Below, piece by piece: positions 1 to 8,334 of a DNA stretch of 64,000 nucleotides. A program made the translations under genes and the position numbers. The stretch covers positions 39,295 to 103,294 of the IMG/VR virus record IMGVR_UViG_3300004457_000028, one strand, 5' to 3'. The number at the start of each line of letters is the position of its first letter. The first letter of the stretch is position 1. Source of the DNA: a virus. The notes under the pieces were generated by a model that made no database searches, was not told where the DNA came from, and saw nothing but the letters and a program-made list of their open reading frames with translations.

Positions 1-1088
1 TTAAGACCACGCTTGAAGTCAGCAAGGTAAGCATGAGGAGCATACGGCTTAGGTTCAAAGTTGCTATCGTTGTCAAGCACAACCCAACCAGCAGCCGCCT
101 CAACCCAGCGGTCACCAACAGTCACTGAGGGAGTGATAGCATAAGGAACTCCAACACCACGGCAGTGAGCATAGATGTGAGAGAGACGAGAGCCGCTTGG
201 TTCTACAACCATGTAACCATCAGGACACTTCTCTTTGGTAATGTTCTCTTCAAGCCAAGCGACTTCTTCAAGTCCACTCATAGTGATGAAGTCTTGAATG
301 ACTACCTCACCTTGCGGAATCATACCGATAGTATCTACACCTTCAGGTGGAGGCATGACTGGAGTGTGAGAAGGAGCACCACGAATCTGTGTGAGACTGT
401 GGTTCATCTTAGGTAAGTCCATCACACCTCGGTCACGGTTCTCACTCTCAGTAGTGAATACGAACTCAAGTTCGTGACGAGTAGGGGAGTAGGATAGAGC
501 ATTCATAATCATGTTGTCCTTACTGTAGTCCCCAACTCGTAGAGGGAATGCAAGGTTGAACCCATGACCAGCAGTGACACCATCGTGTCCTACTCCCATG
601 ATGTTGTAGCCTTGAAACATAACTGGCTTGTCAAGCCCAGTCTCTTCATCAGTCATCATGACAATGTTACCAGTGTCATCTACTTCGGGGTGAGACAGAG
701 CCATGACTGAGGAGGAGGTAGCATCAATGAAAGGCATGAGTAGCATACAACCATCGGGGTCTTCAGTCTTCATGACACCTGAAAGATATGTGAAGTTCTT
801 GAGCAAAGCAATCTCGTCGTTACAACGAATGGATTCAATGACACCATGCCGAGGAGACTCAGGGCAAGCCCTCAAGAAACAAGGGTAGCCAGTGTGCTCT
901 GCTGCTGATGTCAAGTGGAGTGGTGTGTCAGTAAGGTGGACTGCTACCATATCAAGTGGTGACCAGTCCTTGGGGATAGCATACTGAGTGTGTGCTGACC
1001 GATGGGTAAACAAAGCCTTAGCCTTCTGTGACTTGATAGCCTTGATACGGTCTGTGCTGTTGAGTTGTTCAAGTGTTAGTGTCTTCAT
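1..1088 (-). CDS. PEP-utiliser-like protein (partial, 3' end outside window)
   Basis: The gene starts at ATG 1088, about 8 nt after a GAGAGG ribosome site, and is open for 362 codons to the window edge. Two stretches resemble the PEP synthase/PPDK superfamily. Residues about 68-90 (GYPCFLRACPESPRHG) look like an arginine-containing ATP-grasp strand. Residues about 290-337 (SGSRLSHIYAHCRGVGVPYA, followed by WVVLD) look like the phosphohistidine swivelling domain, with the His of the usual GGxxSH motif kept. In known enzymes these parts move phosphate between ATP and pyruvate or PEP. Whether this viral form is an enzyme cannot be told, because the end is missing and the protein is short for a full PPDK. 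It is transcribed alone from the promoter at 1122-1140. Confidence 0.6.
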   Translation of the reverse strand, partial: MKTLTLEQLNSTDRIKAIKSQKAKALFTHRSAHTQYAIPKDWSPLDMVAVHLTDTPLHLTSAAEHTGYPCFLRACPESPRHGVIESIRCNDEIALLKNFTYLSGVMKTEDPDGCMLLMPFIDATSSSVMALSHPEVDDTGNIVMMTDEETGLDKPVMFQGYNIMGVGHDGVTAGHGFNLAFPLRVGDYSKDNMIMNALSYSPTRHELEFVFTTESENRDRGVMDLPKMNHSLTQIRGAPSHTPVMPPPEGVDTIGMIPQGEVVIQDFITMSGLEEVAWLEENITKEKCPDGYMVVEPSGSRLSHIYAHCRGVGVPYAITPSVTVGDRWVEAAAGWVVLDNDSNFEPKPYAPHAYLADFKRGL

Positions 1089-1121
1089 GTTCATTCCTCT
1101 CTTGGTTGGTTCATACTATAT

Positions 1122-1140
1122 TGCTGCTTTATATATCAAC
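1122..1140 (-). promoter_or_regulatory. Early-type TATA promoter, copy 1
   Basis: On the minus strand this reads GTTGATATATAAAGCAGCA. It lies 34 nt upstream of the start codon at 1088 and directly after the stop codon of the gene at 1142. The TATATAAA core fits an archaeal TATA box. The same 19-mer precedes the other minus-strand operons. Confidence 0.75.
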
Positions 1141-1141
1141 A

Positions 1142-1525
1142 TCATTCAGTGATTGCTTTAGGGTTGAGTCTTGTGGTGCTTGCATTCGTAGTGCTCACTA
1201 TGTATCGCTTGCGTGGGTTACCCTGTGGGGTATAGAATGTGATGAGGACTTCGGGTAGCATGTTCGTTCTACCTGCGTTGATGTCAAGTGCTTGTAAGTC
1301 TAAGTGATGTGCTATCTCCATCTCAGCACGACCACTTGCTACTACATCAGCGAGCGCTTTCTCTTTGACTTCATACCATTCGTAGATGTATTGGCGTATT
1401 GATTCTATAGAAGTGAATGCGTCGGGGTTAGTATACTCTTCACGCCAAACGAAATCGTCATGACTACCACTGGGGTATGGTCGCTGCTCCTTGATACTGA
1501 ATAGATAGATACTCTCACTCGTCAT
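1142..1525 (-). CDS. Hypothetical early protein, 127 aa
   Basis: I do not recognise a family. ATG 1525 (MTSESIYLF) is chosen because it overlaps the 3' end of the upstream gene by 11 nt, as is usual in this operon; an upstream in-frame ATG would extend deep into that gene. The product is acidic in its first half and has a basic C-terminal strand region (RKRYIVSTTN). It is the third gene of the operon driven from 2091-2109. Confidence 0.6.
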   Translation of the reverse strand: MTSESIYLFSIKEQRPYPSGSHDDFVWREEYTNPDAFTSIESIRQYIYEWYEVKEKALADVVASGRAEMEIAHHLDLQALDINAGRTNMLPEVLITFYTPQGNPRKRYIVSTTNASTTRLNPKAITE

Positions 1526-1850
1526 TGGTAACCGCCTCCCCATTGGTGTGTGTGAATCCCATACCAGCAACGACATACATAGTGTCACCAATAGTTATGG
1601 TGTCACCCATAGATGTAGAGCGAAGCCCAAGTCTACCAGTCAAGTCTACCAAGCAGGTGACTCGCTCGTGTCCATCATGCTCCATGTTCTTAGACCAACT
1701 ATCCTGTAGGTTCTGTGTCCATCGGTAAGCGAACTCCAAGTTCTCAAGCAGTGGAGCGAAGTAATCAAACTCAATTGATGCTGCTTCGTAGGGTTGTGTC
1801 CCACTGTTCTCATTCTCAAATGCTCTGTGTGTTACAATCATATCACTCAT
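1515..1850 (-). CDS. Hypothetical early protein, 111 aa
   Basis: Unrecognised. The frame also has a TTG at 1856, but ATG 1850 (MSDMIVTH) has a GAGGTG ribosome site seven bases upstream inside the preceding gene, so it is preferred. The C-terminal half (DTITIGDTMYVVAGMGF) looks like beta strands. It is the middle gene of a three-gene operon, overlapping both neighbours. Confidence 0.6.
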   Translation of the reverse strand: MSDMIVTHRAFENENSGTQPYEAASIEFDYFAPLLENLEFAYRWTQNLQDSWSKNMEHDGHERVTCLVDLTGRLGLRSTSMGDTITIGDTMYVVAGMGFTHTNGEAVTNDE

Positions 1851-1852
1851 CT

Positions 1853-2068
1853 TCAAGCACCTCGCATAATCGCAGTAACAATCTTCACTGCTTGTCCAAT
1901 ACTCTCACAGTCTATGAAGGTCGGCCCAAAGCGTGAGGGTATCTTGAACCAAGGCCCACATTCAACCATCATGTCAGCAAACTGAAAGCATCTACCGTTA
2001 CATCGTAGTTGAACTACGCCCTTCATCCCATCATGTGCTTCAATCGTTATCGTAAGTTCTTGTTCCAT
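1853..2068 (-). CDS. Hypothetical early protein, 71 aa
   Basis: First gene of the operon behind the promoter at 2091-2109, with a GAAGGTGA ribosome site just before ATG 2068. The protein starts with a strand-rich segment (MEQELTITIEAHDG) and has three cysteines (RCNGRC, then VECG). No family recognised. Confidence 0.65.
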   Translation of the reverse strand: MEQELTITIEAHDGMKGVVQLRCNGRCFQFADMMVECGPWFKIPSRFGPTFIDCESIGQAVKIVTAIMRGA

Positions 2069-2090
2069 CTTTCTTCACCTTCTTATTTAG

Positions 2091-2109
2091 TGCTGCTTTA
2101 TATATCAAC
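2091..2109 (-). promoter_or_regulatory. Early-type TATA promoter, copy 2
   Basis: Minus-strand GTTGATATATAAAGCAGCA, upstream of the three-gene operon 2068 to 1142. It lies between that operon and the stop of the gene at 2147. Confidence 0.75.
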
Positions 2110-2146
2110 TTGTCAATTACTATAGACCGAGAAGCGTTTTCGTTTG

Positions 2147-2398
2147 TCACTCCTCCTCGGAGTGGTATTCGTATTCTACATGACAGTGTGATGGTAAACG
2201 ATAGCGTGGTCTTGTTGCATTGACATCGGAGTAAGCAGTAAGCATACCGCTGCGTCTGTCTTGTCTAACCATGTCGCCGTCTTTGACTTGAGGACACCTG
2301 TGTGATTTAATCACTTGATAGAGTATGTCGTTGGCGTGTTGCCCTAAGCGTTCTGTTAGTAGCCATTGGTTCTGTCCTATGCTTATCCTGTATGTCAT
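2147..2398 (-). CDS. Hypothetical early protein, 83 aa
   Basis: Unrecognised. ATG 2398 overlaps the stop of the upstream gene (ATGA-type coupling). It is basic in the middle (QDRRSG) with an acidic, His-containing tail. It is the last gene of the five-gene operon that begins with the ArdC-like gene. Confidence 0.6.
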   Translation of the reverse strand: MTYRISIGQNQWLLTERLGQHANDILYQVIKSHRCPQVKDGDMVRQDRRSGMLTAYSDVNATRPRYRLPSHCHVEYEYHSEEE

Positions 2399-2754
2399 TG
2401 TTCATCACCTTCTAATTGATTAGCGAACTCTTCACGATGGTGTTCCAATCTCATGTCAAGTGCAGCACTATCAATGCTCAACCCCATGCTCTCTTCAAAC
2501 CATTCAAGAACATAGTCAAGAAACTCTCCGTCGCTGATGTAGTCATCAGGAATTACTTGAGGTATCATAGCCAAGCCTTCGCCATCACTGTGCTTAGGGT
2601 CGGCGTTCATCTTCAACCAGTTCCATACCCAAGCACGCTGTGCTTCAAGTGCATCAATAATTCTGTCGTGGCGTTCACACAAACAACGGTCGTCTGTGCA
2701 AGTTGCTTCGTCTCGTAGTTCTCGTAGTTCTTTTATCATGTCATCAATTTTCAT
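2395..2754 (-). CDS. Hypothetical acidic early protein, 119 aa
   Basis: No family recognised. Residues 1-38 predict helix with a compact Cys/His cluster (CTDDRCLCERHD) that could bind metal. The rest is strongly acidic with many Asp and Glu, a composition seen in DNA-mimic proteins, though nothing specific shows that role. It is translationally coupled on both sides. Confidence 0.6.
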   Translation of the reverse strand: MKIDDMIKELRELRDEATCTDDRCLCERHDRIIDALEAQRAWVWNWLKMNADPKHSDGEGLAMIPQVIPDDYISDGEFLDYVLEWFEESMGLSIDSAALDMRLEHHREEFANQLEGDEQ

Positions 2755-2864
2755 ACTGTCATCTCCTGTATCTGTTGTTCAAGTTCTACGATGCGAGCCT
2801 CAAGTTCTTTCACCTTTGCTCGCTCTCTTCGTAGAGCGAATACCATTCCTTGTGACTTACTCAT
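2751..2864 (-). CDS. Coiled-coil microprotein, 37 aa
   Basis: Starts MSKSQGMVFALRRERA and ends in a heptad-like helix (VKELEARIVELEQQIQEM). Its ATG overlaps the stop of the upstream gene and its stop overlaps the next ATG, so it is translationally coupled on both sides. That supports a real gene despite the length. It could be a small oligomerising helix; the function is unknown. Confidence 0.6.
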   Translation of the reverse strand: MSKSQGMVFALRRERAKVKELEARIVELEQQIQEMTV

Positions 2865-3229
2865 GCTGACTCCTCCATTGTATCATCAGTCTTTGGTATA
2901 CGACCCCACTGCTTACCTCTTGGGTCAGGGTTGTATACAATATCCCAGTCACCATCCCACTCCTCATCATGGAGATACCATGTGTGGTTTCGTTGGTAGA
3001 TACTTACATGTGGTAGTGCGTTGAGTCTGTCCTTAGTTGTCATTGTTGCATACCCACTGTGAGTTATCTTGAGTGTGCCGTCAGCCTCGTGACAAGCGAT
3101 AGTGTTACCGAAGAGTTTCAAGTAAGCAGCACCATCACTGTCTACCTCTACCCTTGTGTTACCTCGCTTGAACTTCTTGTGAGACATCAATGCCTTAGAT
3201 GCTAACCTACCTACCTCTGTTCTACTCAT
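2861..3229 (-). CDS. Hypothetical early protein, 122 aa
   Basis: Unrecognised. The basic N-terminus (SHKKFKRGNTR) is followed by strand-rich sequence with aromatic clusters (HTWYLHDEEWDGDWDIVY). ATG 3229 overlaps the ArdC-like stop. Its position directly after an antirestriction gene makes a host-takeover role plausible, but this is only context. Confidence 0.6.
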   Translation of the reverse strand: MSRTEVGRLASKALMSHKKFKRGNTRVEVDSDGAAYLKLFGNTIACHEADGTLKITHSGYATMTTKDRLNALPHVSIYQRNHTWYLHDEEWDGDWDIVYNPDPRGKQWGRIPKTDDTMEESA

Positions 3230-4179
3230 GCTATCACCTCTTCTTCTATGCTACAGTTGTTAAGGATGAAGTCAGCCGCTGCTTGTGCTTGACTGAACGC
3301 CTTGTCCAATGCACTGTCCTGATTCTTACATGCATCAAGCCAGTGCTTGAGGTAAGCCTGAGAGTTAGCGTGCTCCTCTTGAAGAACATAAGGATTGAAC
3401 TCACCACCAAGGGAGAGTGTGACAATCAATGCACCAAGTTCAGCAACCAGTTCTTCATAGGCATACTCAGGTGAGCCAAACTTAGAGGCAAGGTTACGCT
3501 CTGCTCTCTTGGGGTGACCAGTGCTATGCACTGCTTCGTGCATGGCCGTCATGACTTCACCAAGTTGAGTCTCAAAGTCAGCGTGTGCTGGTAGCCTAAT
3601 GAGGTCACCACTTAATCTATAGAAGGCACGACTGCCTTGACGCTCAAGAGTAAGAGTGTCTTGTGAATCAACATACCCATAGAAGGAGTCCATCATATCA
3701 GACTCAGGAGTAACAGACAAGTCTTCGTCTTTCACTTCGGGTGCTTCGTAGTCTTCGCACTGCTCAACACAGAACACTTCATACCAACGAGTGACAAAGC
3801 CTGAACGCATAGTCTCTTCACCAGTGTCCTTGTCCTCTACCTTGTAGTTGGATGTCTTAGCGAACTTGATGAGACAACCTTCACCATTGGATAGACCCTT
3901 GATGTTGTAGCCCTTCTCAATGAGTTGCTTACGAGTAGCAAAGCGGAGGTCAGTGTAGCCACGACTCAATCCCCAAAACCACAGTGAGACAATGTTACCA
4001 CCACGGTATGTCTTCTTGCTCTTCAAGTTGCGAGGCATAGTAGCACCACCTTTCCATGGCTTACGCCAAGGAACATTGTTGTCCTTGATACCTGCTGCGA
4101 GGTTCTCATACCAAGTAGCCTTGCTTGCTTCTGTCTTGGCCTTGCCGTATGCTGCCTTCTTCTCCTTACTCCAACTCAT
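3226..4179 (-). CDS. ArdC-like antirestriction protein
   Basis: ArdC-family proteins have an N-terminal ssDNA-binding domain and a C-terminal zincin-like metallopeptidase domain, and protect incoming DNA from restriction. Here the N-terminal part includes NNVPWRKPWKGG and YRGGNIVSLW, typical of that domain. Residues 214-222 hold HEAVHSTGH, which keeps the HExxH zinc motif and the following ArdC-type histidine. ATG 4179 (MSWSKEK) is preferred over ATG 4188 because AGGAG lies nine bases before it but touches the earlier ATG. It is the first gene of a five-gene operon. Confidence 0.85.
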   Translation of the reverse strand: MSWSKEKKAAYGKAKTEASKATWYENLAAGIKDNNVPWRKPWKGGATMPRNLKSKKTYRGGNIVSLWFWGLSRGYTDLRFATRKQLIEKGYNIKGLSNGEGCLIKFAKTSNYKVEDKDTGEETMRSGFVTRWYEVFCVEQCEDYEAPEVKDEDLSVTPESDMMDSFYGYVDSQDTLTLERQGSRAFYRLSGDLIRLPAHADFETQLGEVMTAMHEAVHSTGHPKRAERNLASKFGSPEYAYEELVAELGALIVTLSLGGEFNPYVLQEEHANSQAYLKHWLDACKNQDSALDKAFSQAQAAADFILNNCSIEEEVIA

Positions 4180-4201
4180 CTTTCTCATCTCCTATCTTTA
4201 G

Positions 4202-4220
4202 TGCTGCTTTATATATCAAC
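4202..4220 (-). promoter_or_regulatory. Early-type TATA promoter, copy 3
   Basis: Minus-strand GTTGATATATAAAGCAGCA placed 22 nt before ATG 4179, ahead of the ArdC-like operon. It directly follows the stop of the 41-aa zinc protein. Confidence 0.75.
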
Positions 4221-4221
4221 T

Positions 4222-4347
4222 TCATTCTTCTTCTTGCTTTCGCTTCTGTGGTGTGTTGCCTCTCATGCATTCAGCGCAGCGCCTGAACCCAGCGGGTGTA
4301 GGGTTGTTGCACCTTCGTTGATGACATAGATGTGCAGTGAATCTCAA
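4222..4347 (-). CDS. Small zinc-finger-like protein, 41 aa
   Basis: A TTG start overlaps the TGA of the helicase gene (TTGA), the same coupling seen at 15941 and 24413. The protein contains HLCHQRRCNN then RRCAECM, a Cys/His pattern fit to bind one zinc ion, and has a basic/acidic tail. It ends just before the next promoter, so it fills the gap exactly. The short length and TTG start keep confidence moderate. Confidence 0.55.
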   Translation of the reverse strand: MRFTAHLCHQRRCNNPTPAGFRRCAECMRGNTPQKRKQEEE

Positions 4348-6929
4348 GCACTCACCCCCAAGTCTCGTAGCAAGTCTGCTGGTATGTCACCTGAGTCTAC
4401 CATGGACTTGAGTAGTGCTGATGCAATACCCTTACGCTCCACTGCATCCCCACCATCAAGCACCGACTTGATGACTGCTCGCTTCTCCTCTACTACAGAG
4501 TTGAACTTCTCATCAATCGTTCCCTTGACTGAGAGGTAGACTGCGTGAACTGTCTCAGCGTCTTGTCCAATACGGTTCACTCTGTCCTCGGCTTGCTCCT
4601 CCCATGCTGGTGACCACTCACGCTCAATGAACACTACAGTATCAGCAGCAGTGAGGGTGAGTCCCTCCTTCGCAGCAACAGTGGAGCAAATCATAACATC
4701 AATGTCGCCACGCTGGAATGCATCTACTCTCTCTTGTCTCTTCTCTGCTGCAACTGAACCAGTGATGAGTCCAAGTGTGAACTCATCCTTGAGTTCATCA
4801 ACCAACCCATCCACTACATCCTTGTGGTGTGCAAAGATAATCGTAGGCTTACCAGTGACTTCACGATACTCACGAACCCAGTTAGCAGTAGCAGTAATCT
4901 TCAGTATACCACAGTGGTGTCGTAGTTCAGTGAGCATGTTCAAGACAAACCCAGCAGGTAGTGAGCCTTGTGCCTTGTGCATCTCATACTGGTTCAACCA
5001 TGTAGCCTGAGCATTGTTGTATGCCTTCTTCTCGGCAGGGGTAGGCACGACATCAACCACTTGACGAATCTTGTCGGGTAGTTCATCCATGACCTCCTTC
5101 TTGAGTCGGCGGATAGTGAATGCTCTTGTCCTCTCGTGCAACTCTGCCTCGTTAGATGAACCCTTGAAGTCCCAGCCCCAACCAGTGTGGTGAGCATCAC
5201 AGTATTGCTTACCGTATGCAAAGAAGTTACCGAACTCAACAGGCCGAAGCAGGTTCAGTGTAGTGAAGAACTCAATGGGTCTGTTAGTGATAGCAGTCCC
5301 CGACAAACAGATGATGTCCTTGCTGGTGTTGGCTACTTCAAGTGAAGCCTGAGTGCGCTGAGCCTTACTGTTCTTGAGGTAGTGTGACTCGTCAAAGATA
5401 ACGATGTTGAACCCAGCATCTTCAAGCGCAAGTTGTTGCTTCTTCATGAGGTCGTAGTTGATGACGACAACATCAGTGTCAGGTATGTCCGACTTACCAT
5501 TCTTCACAGCCTCAACTGTGAGGTTGGGTAGCCAAGTGCTGAACTCCTTGACCCAGTTATACTTGACATTCGCAGGGGCAACGACAAGGACTGGGTGGTT
5601 CTCAGGGTGCAGTGCTGCATAGGCAAGGGCTTGGATAGTCTTACCCACACCCATGTCATCACCAATCAAAGCACGACCACCAGCAAGTTCACAGAAACGA
5701 ACACCGACATACTGGAAGGGGTAGAGTTCACGACCTTCGGGGAACTGCTCAGCCAAACGACCACGCATCTCCTCAATCTTATCCTCGTCATGTAATGAAG
5801 CAGCACTGGACAGAGCGATGCGCTCAGCCTGAGACTCAATCACAGTAGACATACCATCAACAGTAGCGATAGCATCAGCGAGTGGTTGATAGATACCATC
5901 AAGTCTACCCTTCAAGAACGCACCTTGAGAGACAGGCACTTTCCATGCCTTGCGACTACCATCCCACTTACGACCCATGACTCCCTTGACAATGCTCATG
6001 ACCTTGGTTCGTAGGTCAGCGTCTTGAAGCCAAGGCCACTTGAGCACAAGGACATCAGCCTCAATGGTGGCTGATACATTCTTGTCAGTGACAGCAGTGC
6101 TGGTGTCAGGAGTTGGGGCTTTCACTACGAGAGCAGTGAGTTGGTCAGCGAAGAAGCCATGCTTCTCAAAGATAGCAGCAGCCTTAGTGAGTAGGTCAGC
6201 AGTGTATGTGAGTGACCAAAACTCTCCGTTCCACTTGAGTGCAGGGAAAGGACAACCCGACTTGAGTTCATCCTTGACCGCAGTGTGGCGAGGGAATCTA
6301 AGTGAGACACGGCGAGACTTCTTCGGCCAGCGTCGTGCTGAATCGTTCTTACCATACCATACATCCTCGTAGACCTCAGCCTTGACAGTGTTCCTCAAGC
6401 GAGCCTCAGTCTCAGTGACAATGTAAGAAGCAAGTGTCTCCTCATACAACTGCTTGAGTTCGTTGGGTTGGTTGATAGTATCTCCATGCTCAGTCATGAA
6501 CTCCATGCACATAGCCATGACTTCTTCATCAAAGGACATGACATCTCGTAGAGACGCTGGCTTCTTACCAGTCTCCTTGAAGAACTTACGAAGGCGGCTT
6601 GCTAACTTGGATTGGTATGCTGCCTTGGCCTTAGCCTTGACACCAATCTCAGTCATGTCCTTGAGGAAAGACTGGACATCAACATGCTCAGGAATACCAC
6701 ACCACTTCATCAGTGTAGGAATCTGTGTCTGACTATACTTGTAGAAGCGCTCCGCTGCTTCTTGATACATAGTCTCAGGTATCTCTGCGTGGCCCTCCAG
6801 TCTCTTGAAGAACGGAGCATCACCAGCATTCGGGCCGATGTAATCCTTCTCTCCATCAACATGCACTTCACAGAACTTGTCAATGAGTTGCCTCATCACT
6901 TCTCTTGTCACTAACTTCTTGCTCTTCAT
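4344..6929 (-). CDS. SNF2-family helicase with HARP-like repeats
   Basis: A superfamily 2 ATPase, 861 aa. Around residue 425 is the Walker A GDDMGVGKT, then DESH near 513, SGTAITN, and in the second lobe STVAAKEGLTLT and EDRVNRIGQ. Before the motor, residues about 207-260 and 292-350 look like two HARP-type modules (for example GRKWDGSRKAWKVP), as in the annealing helicase SMARCAL1, which reanneals and remodels replication forks. This suggests a role in viral DNA replication or recombination rather than chromatin. ATG 6929 (MKSKKLV) has AGAAGG eight bases upstream; a GTG nine bases earlier is less likely. Confidence 0.9.
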   Translation of the reverse strand: MKSKKLVTREVMRQLIDKFCEVHVDGEKDYIGPNAGDAPFFKRLEGHAEIPETMYQEAAERFYKYSQTQIPTLMKWCGIPEHVDVQSFLKDMTEIGVKAKAKAAYQSKLASRLRKFFKETGKKPASLRDVMSFDEEVMAMCMEFMTEHGDTINQPNELKQLYEETLASYIVTETEARLRNTVKAEVYEDVWYGKNDSARRWPKKSRRVSLRFPRHTAVKDELKSGCPFPALKWNGEFWSLTYTADLLTKAAAIFEKHGFFADQLTALVVKAPTPDTSTAVTDKNVSATIEADVLVLKWPWLQDADLRTKVMSIVKGVMGRKWDGSRKAWKVPVSQGAFLKGRLDGIYQPLADAIATVDGMSTVIESQAERIALSSAASLHDEDKIEEMRGRLAEQFPEGRELYPFQYVGVRFCELAGGRALIGDDMGVGKTIQALAYAALHPENHPVLVVAPANVKYNWVKEFSTWLPNLTVEAVKNGKSDIPDTDVVVINYDLMKKQQLALEDAGFNIVIFDESHYLKNSKAQRTQASLEVANTSKDIICLSGTAITNRPIEFFTTLNLLRPVEFGNFFAYGKQYCDAHHTGWGWDFKGSSNEAELHERTRAFTIRRLKKEVMDELPDKIRQVVDVVPTPAEKKAYNNAQATWLNQYEMHKAQGSLPAGFVLNMLTELRHHCGILKITATANWVREYREVTGKPTIIFAHHKDVVDGLVDELKDEFTLGLITGSVAAEKRQERVDAFQRGDIDVMICSTVAAKEGLTLTAADTVVFIEREWSPAWEEQAEDRVNRIGQDAETVHAVYLSVKGTIDEKFNSVVEEKRAVIKSVLDGGDAVERKGIASALLKSMVDSGDIPADLLRDLGVSA

Positions 6930-6950
6930 CTCAATCACCTTCTCTTATTA

Positions 6951-6969
6951 TGCTGCTTTATATATCAAC
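6951..6969 (-). promoter_or_regulatory. Early-type TATA promoter, copy 4
   Basis: Minus-strand GTTGATATATAAAGCAGCA driving the helicase gene. It overlaps the last codons of the 33-aa gene upstream. Confidence 0.75.
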
Positions 6970-7066
6970 AGTCATCCTCTTCTACATCTGTGCAGTTAGT
7001 GCAGTCTCTTCGGCTACACAATCCATCGTGTGCCATCAAGCACAACTCTTCAATCGTGAAACTCAT
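6965..7066 (-). CDS. Cys-rich microprotein, 33 aa
   Basis: Starts MSFTIEELCLMAHDGLCSRR and continues with DCTNCTDVEEDDC. Five cysteines, including CTNC, suggest zinc binding. The ATG overlaps the stop of the upstream gene (ATGA). The 3' end overlaps the helicase promoter, which is unusual but compact. Confidence 0.5.
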   Translation of the reverse strand: MSFTIEELCLMAHDGLCSRRDCTNCTDVEEDDC

Positions 7067-7467
7067 TCTTGCTCACACTCCGCATCAAAGGCCGCTTGCC
7101 CAGCCTCAATGTCTTGTTCTTTCATGAGCATGTTAGCAAGGGTGAGTAGGAGAGACAGGGCCATCCCAGTCTTCGCCTTGCTCATGCCCTTACGAACACC
7201 ATACTCTCGCTTGACAATCGCTGAGGCTGGTGGCTGCTTAGCAGTCAAGCGAATCCCCTGCTGCTCAAGGGTGATACCACGCTGAAGCATACCGAACCTG
7301 ATACCGATAGTGGGTATGGTGCGGAACTCCTCAACAATCTTACGCACTGCAACACCGACACCAGTAGTGCCTTCTTGCATGGCTTGTGAGAGAATGAACT
7401 CCTTACCCTCAAGTTCGGTAGTGACACAGTAGCCATCGCTACCATCGGAGAACATGTGTGTGTTCAT
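7063..7467 (-). CDS. Hypothetical early protein, 134 aa
   Basis: Unrecognised. The basic middle (TAKQPPASAIVKREYGVRKG) is followed by a hydrophobic helix (GMALSLLLTLANMLM) and an acidic tail. ATG 7467 has a GGTGAG ribosome site within the preceding gene. It is the fourth gene of the operon from promoter 8242-8260. The hydrophobic helix could be membrane-associated or a buried core helix. Confidence 0.6.
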   Translation of the reverse strand: MNTHMFSDGSDGYCVTTELEGKEFILSQAMQEGTTGVGVAVRKIVEEFRTIPTIGIRFGMLQRGITLEQQGIRLTAKQPPASAIVKREYGVRKGMSKAKTGMALSLLLTLANMLMKEQDIEAGQAAFDAECEQE

Positions 7468-7706
7468 TCACTCACCACCTTTGCGAAACCAGTCCGAACC
7501 TCACGCTTGATGATATGATACTCGGTATCACCACTGTAGACTCGTGGGGTAGACCACAAATCATACAGGCAGTAGACTGCCGACTGCATGTTGGAGTAGA
7601 CTCCGTAGATGTGTGTCGGCACTGCATCCTCAGCCATGTTGGAGAACAGGTAGGCCGAGTCCTTGGGTAAGGACATGACGAGGTAGATGAACTTGCGTTC
7701 AGACAT
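7464..7706 (-). CDS. Hypothetical early protein, 80 aa
   Basis: Start MSERKFIYLVMSL at ATG 7706 overlaps the previous TGA (TGATG); a longer frame to 7739 would run into the neighbour. Unrecognised small globular protein with many Tyr residues. Confidence 0.6.
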   Translation of the reverse strand: MSERKFIYLVMSLPKDSAYLFSNMAEDAVPTHIYGVYSNMQSAVYCLYDLWSTPRVYSGDTEYHIIKREVRTGFAKVVSE

Positions 7707-7876
7707 CAAGCCACCACCCAGTTGCGAGTATAGCACCACGATATGTTCAGTGGGTTGAGTGCATCAGTGAGGTAGTTGAGTTGCTCATCCAACTCCTCTT
7801 CAGTGGGGAACTCCCATGAGACTGTAGGCTCACCCAGTTGTGCGCCGAAGTTAATGACTGCTTCAAGCCTCCACAT
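7706..7876 (-). CDS. Hypothetical early protein, 56 aa
   Basis: Starts MWRLEAVINFGAQLGEP. Acidic centre (TEEELDEQLNYLTDAL) and an aromatic end (ISWCYTRNWVVA). It is coupled by TGATG overlaps at both ends, which supports a real gene. Family unknown. Confidence 0.55.
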   Translation of the reverse strand: MWRLEAVINFGAQLGEPTVSWEFPTEEELDEQLNYLTDALNPLNISWCYTRNWVVA

Positions 7877-8226
7877 CAAGCATCAACTCCTTCATCACCA
7901 TCGTTGAACTCATACATGAGCAAGTCAGCAGGTGAGTCCCAAGGAGCACGAATCTGTATGACCTTGGCCTCATCAACCATAGCCACAGGCTCAGGCTGAG
8001 GTGAGGATGTGTAAGCCCACTCAGGGACATCAGGTTCAATCGGTGTCATGCTTGGGGGAATGATAGGCTGCAAGTCAGGGTAGACAGAAGCACACTCAAG
8101 TGAACAGACCAAGTGGGCTGTCATCTCCACGGTGTCTACCACATCAACACCATCACTGATGTCTATACCACAGGAGGCACAGTGGTGGTCATAGTCAGGC
8201 TGCAAGTTCATGGTGTCGGTTTCCAT
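7876..8226 (-). CDS. Small zinc-ribbon-like early protein, 116 aa
   Basis: Residues about 9-50 contain HHCASCGIDI and VCSLECA, a C-x2-C plus C-x3-C arrangement fitting a treble-clef or zinc-ribbon fold. The remainder is Pro- and acid-rich. It is the first gene of a five-gene operon. ATG 8226 (METDTMN) lies only 15 nt after the promoter motif, so the transcript would be leaderless or nearly so; an upstream in-frame ATG at 8259 would sit inside the promoter and is rejected. Confidence 0.6.
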   Translation of the reverse strand: METDTMNLQPDYDHHCASCGIDISDGVDVVDTVEMTAHLVCSLECASVYPDLQPIIPPSMTPIEPDVPEWAYTSSPQPEPVAMVDEAKVIQIRAPWDSPADLLMYEFNDGDEGVDA

Positions 8227-8241
8227 GTTGATGCTCTTTAA

Positions 8242-8260
8242 TGCTGCTTCATATATCAAT
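8242..8260 (-). promoter_or_regulatory. Early-type TATA promoter, copy 5 (variant)
   Basis: Minus-strand ATTGATATATGAAGCAGCA; it differs from the consensus in the first base and one core base. It drives the operon 8226 to 6965. Confidence 0.65.
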
Positions 8261-8334
8261 GAAGTTCAGTTCACCGATTAGTTCTCAGCAATACCGCACG
8301 CTGATGTCACGCAGTAGAGTTAGTAAGCACTGGC

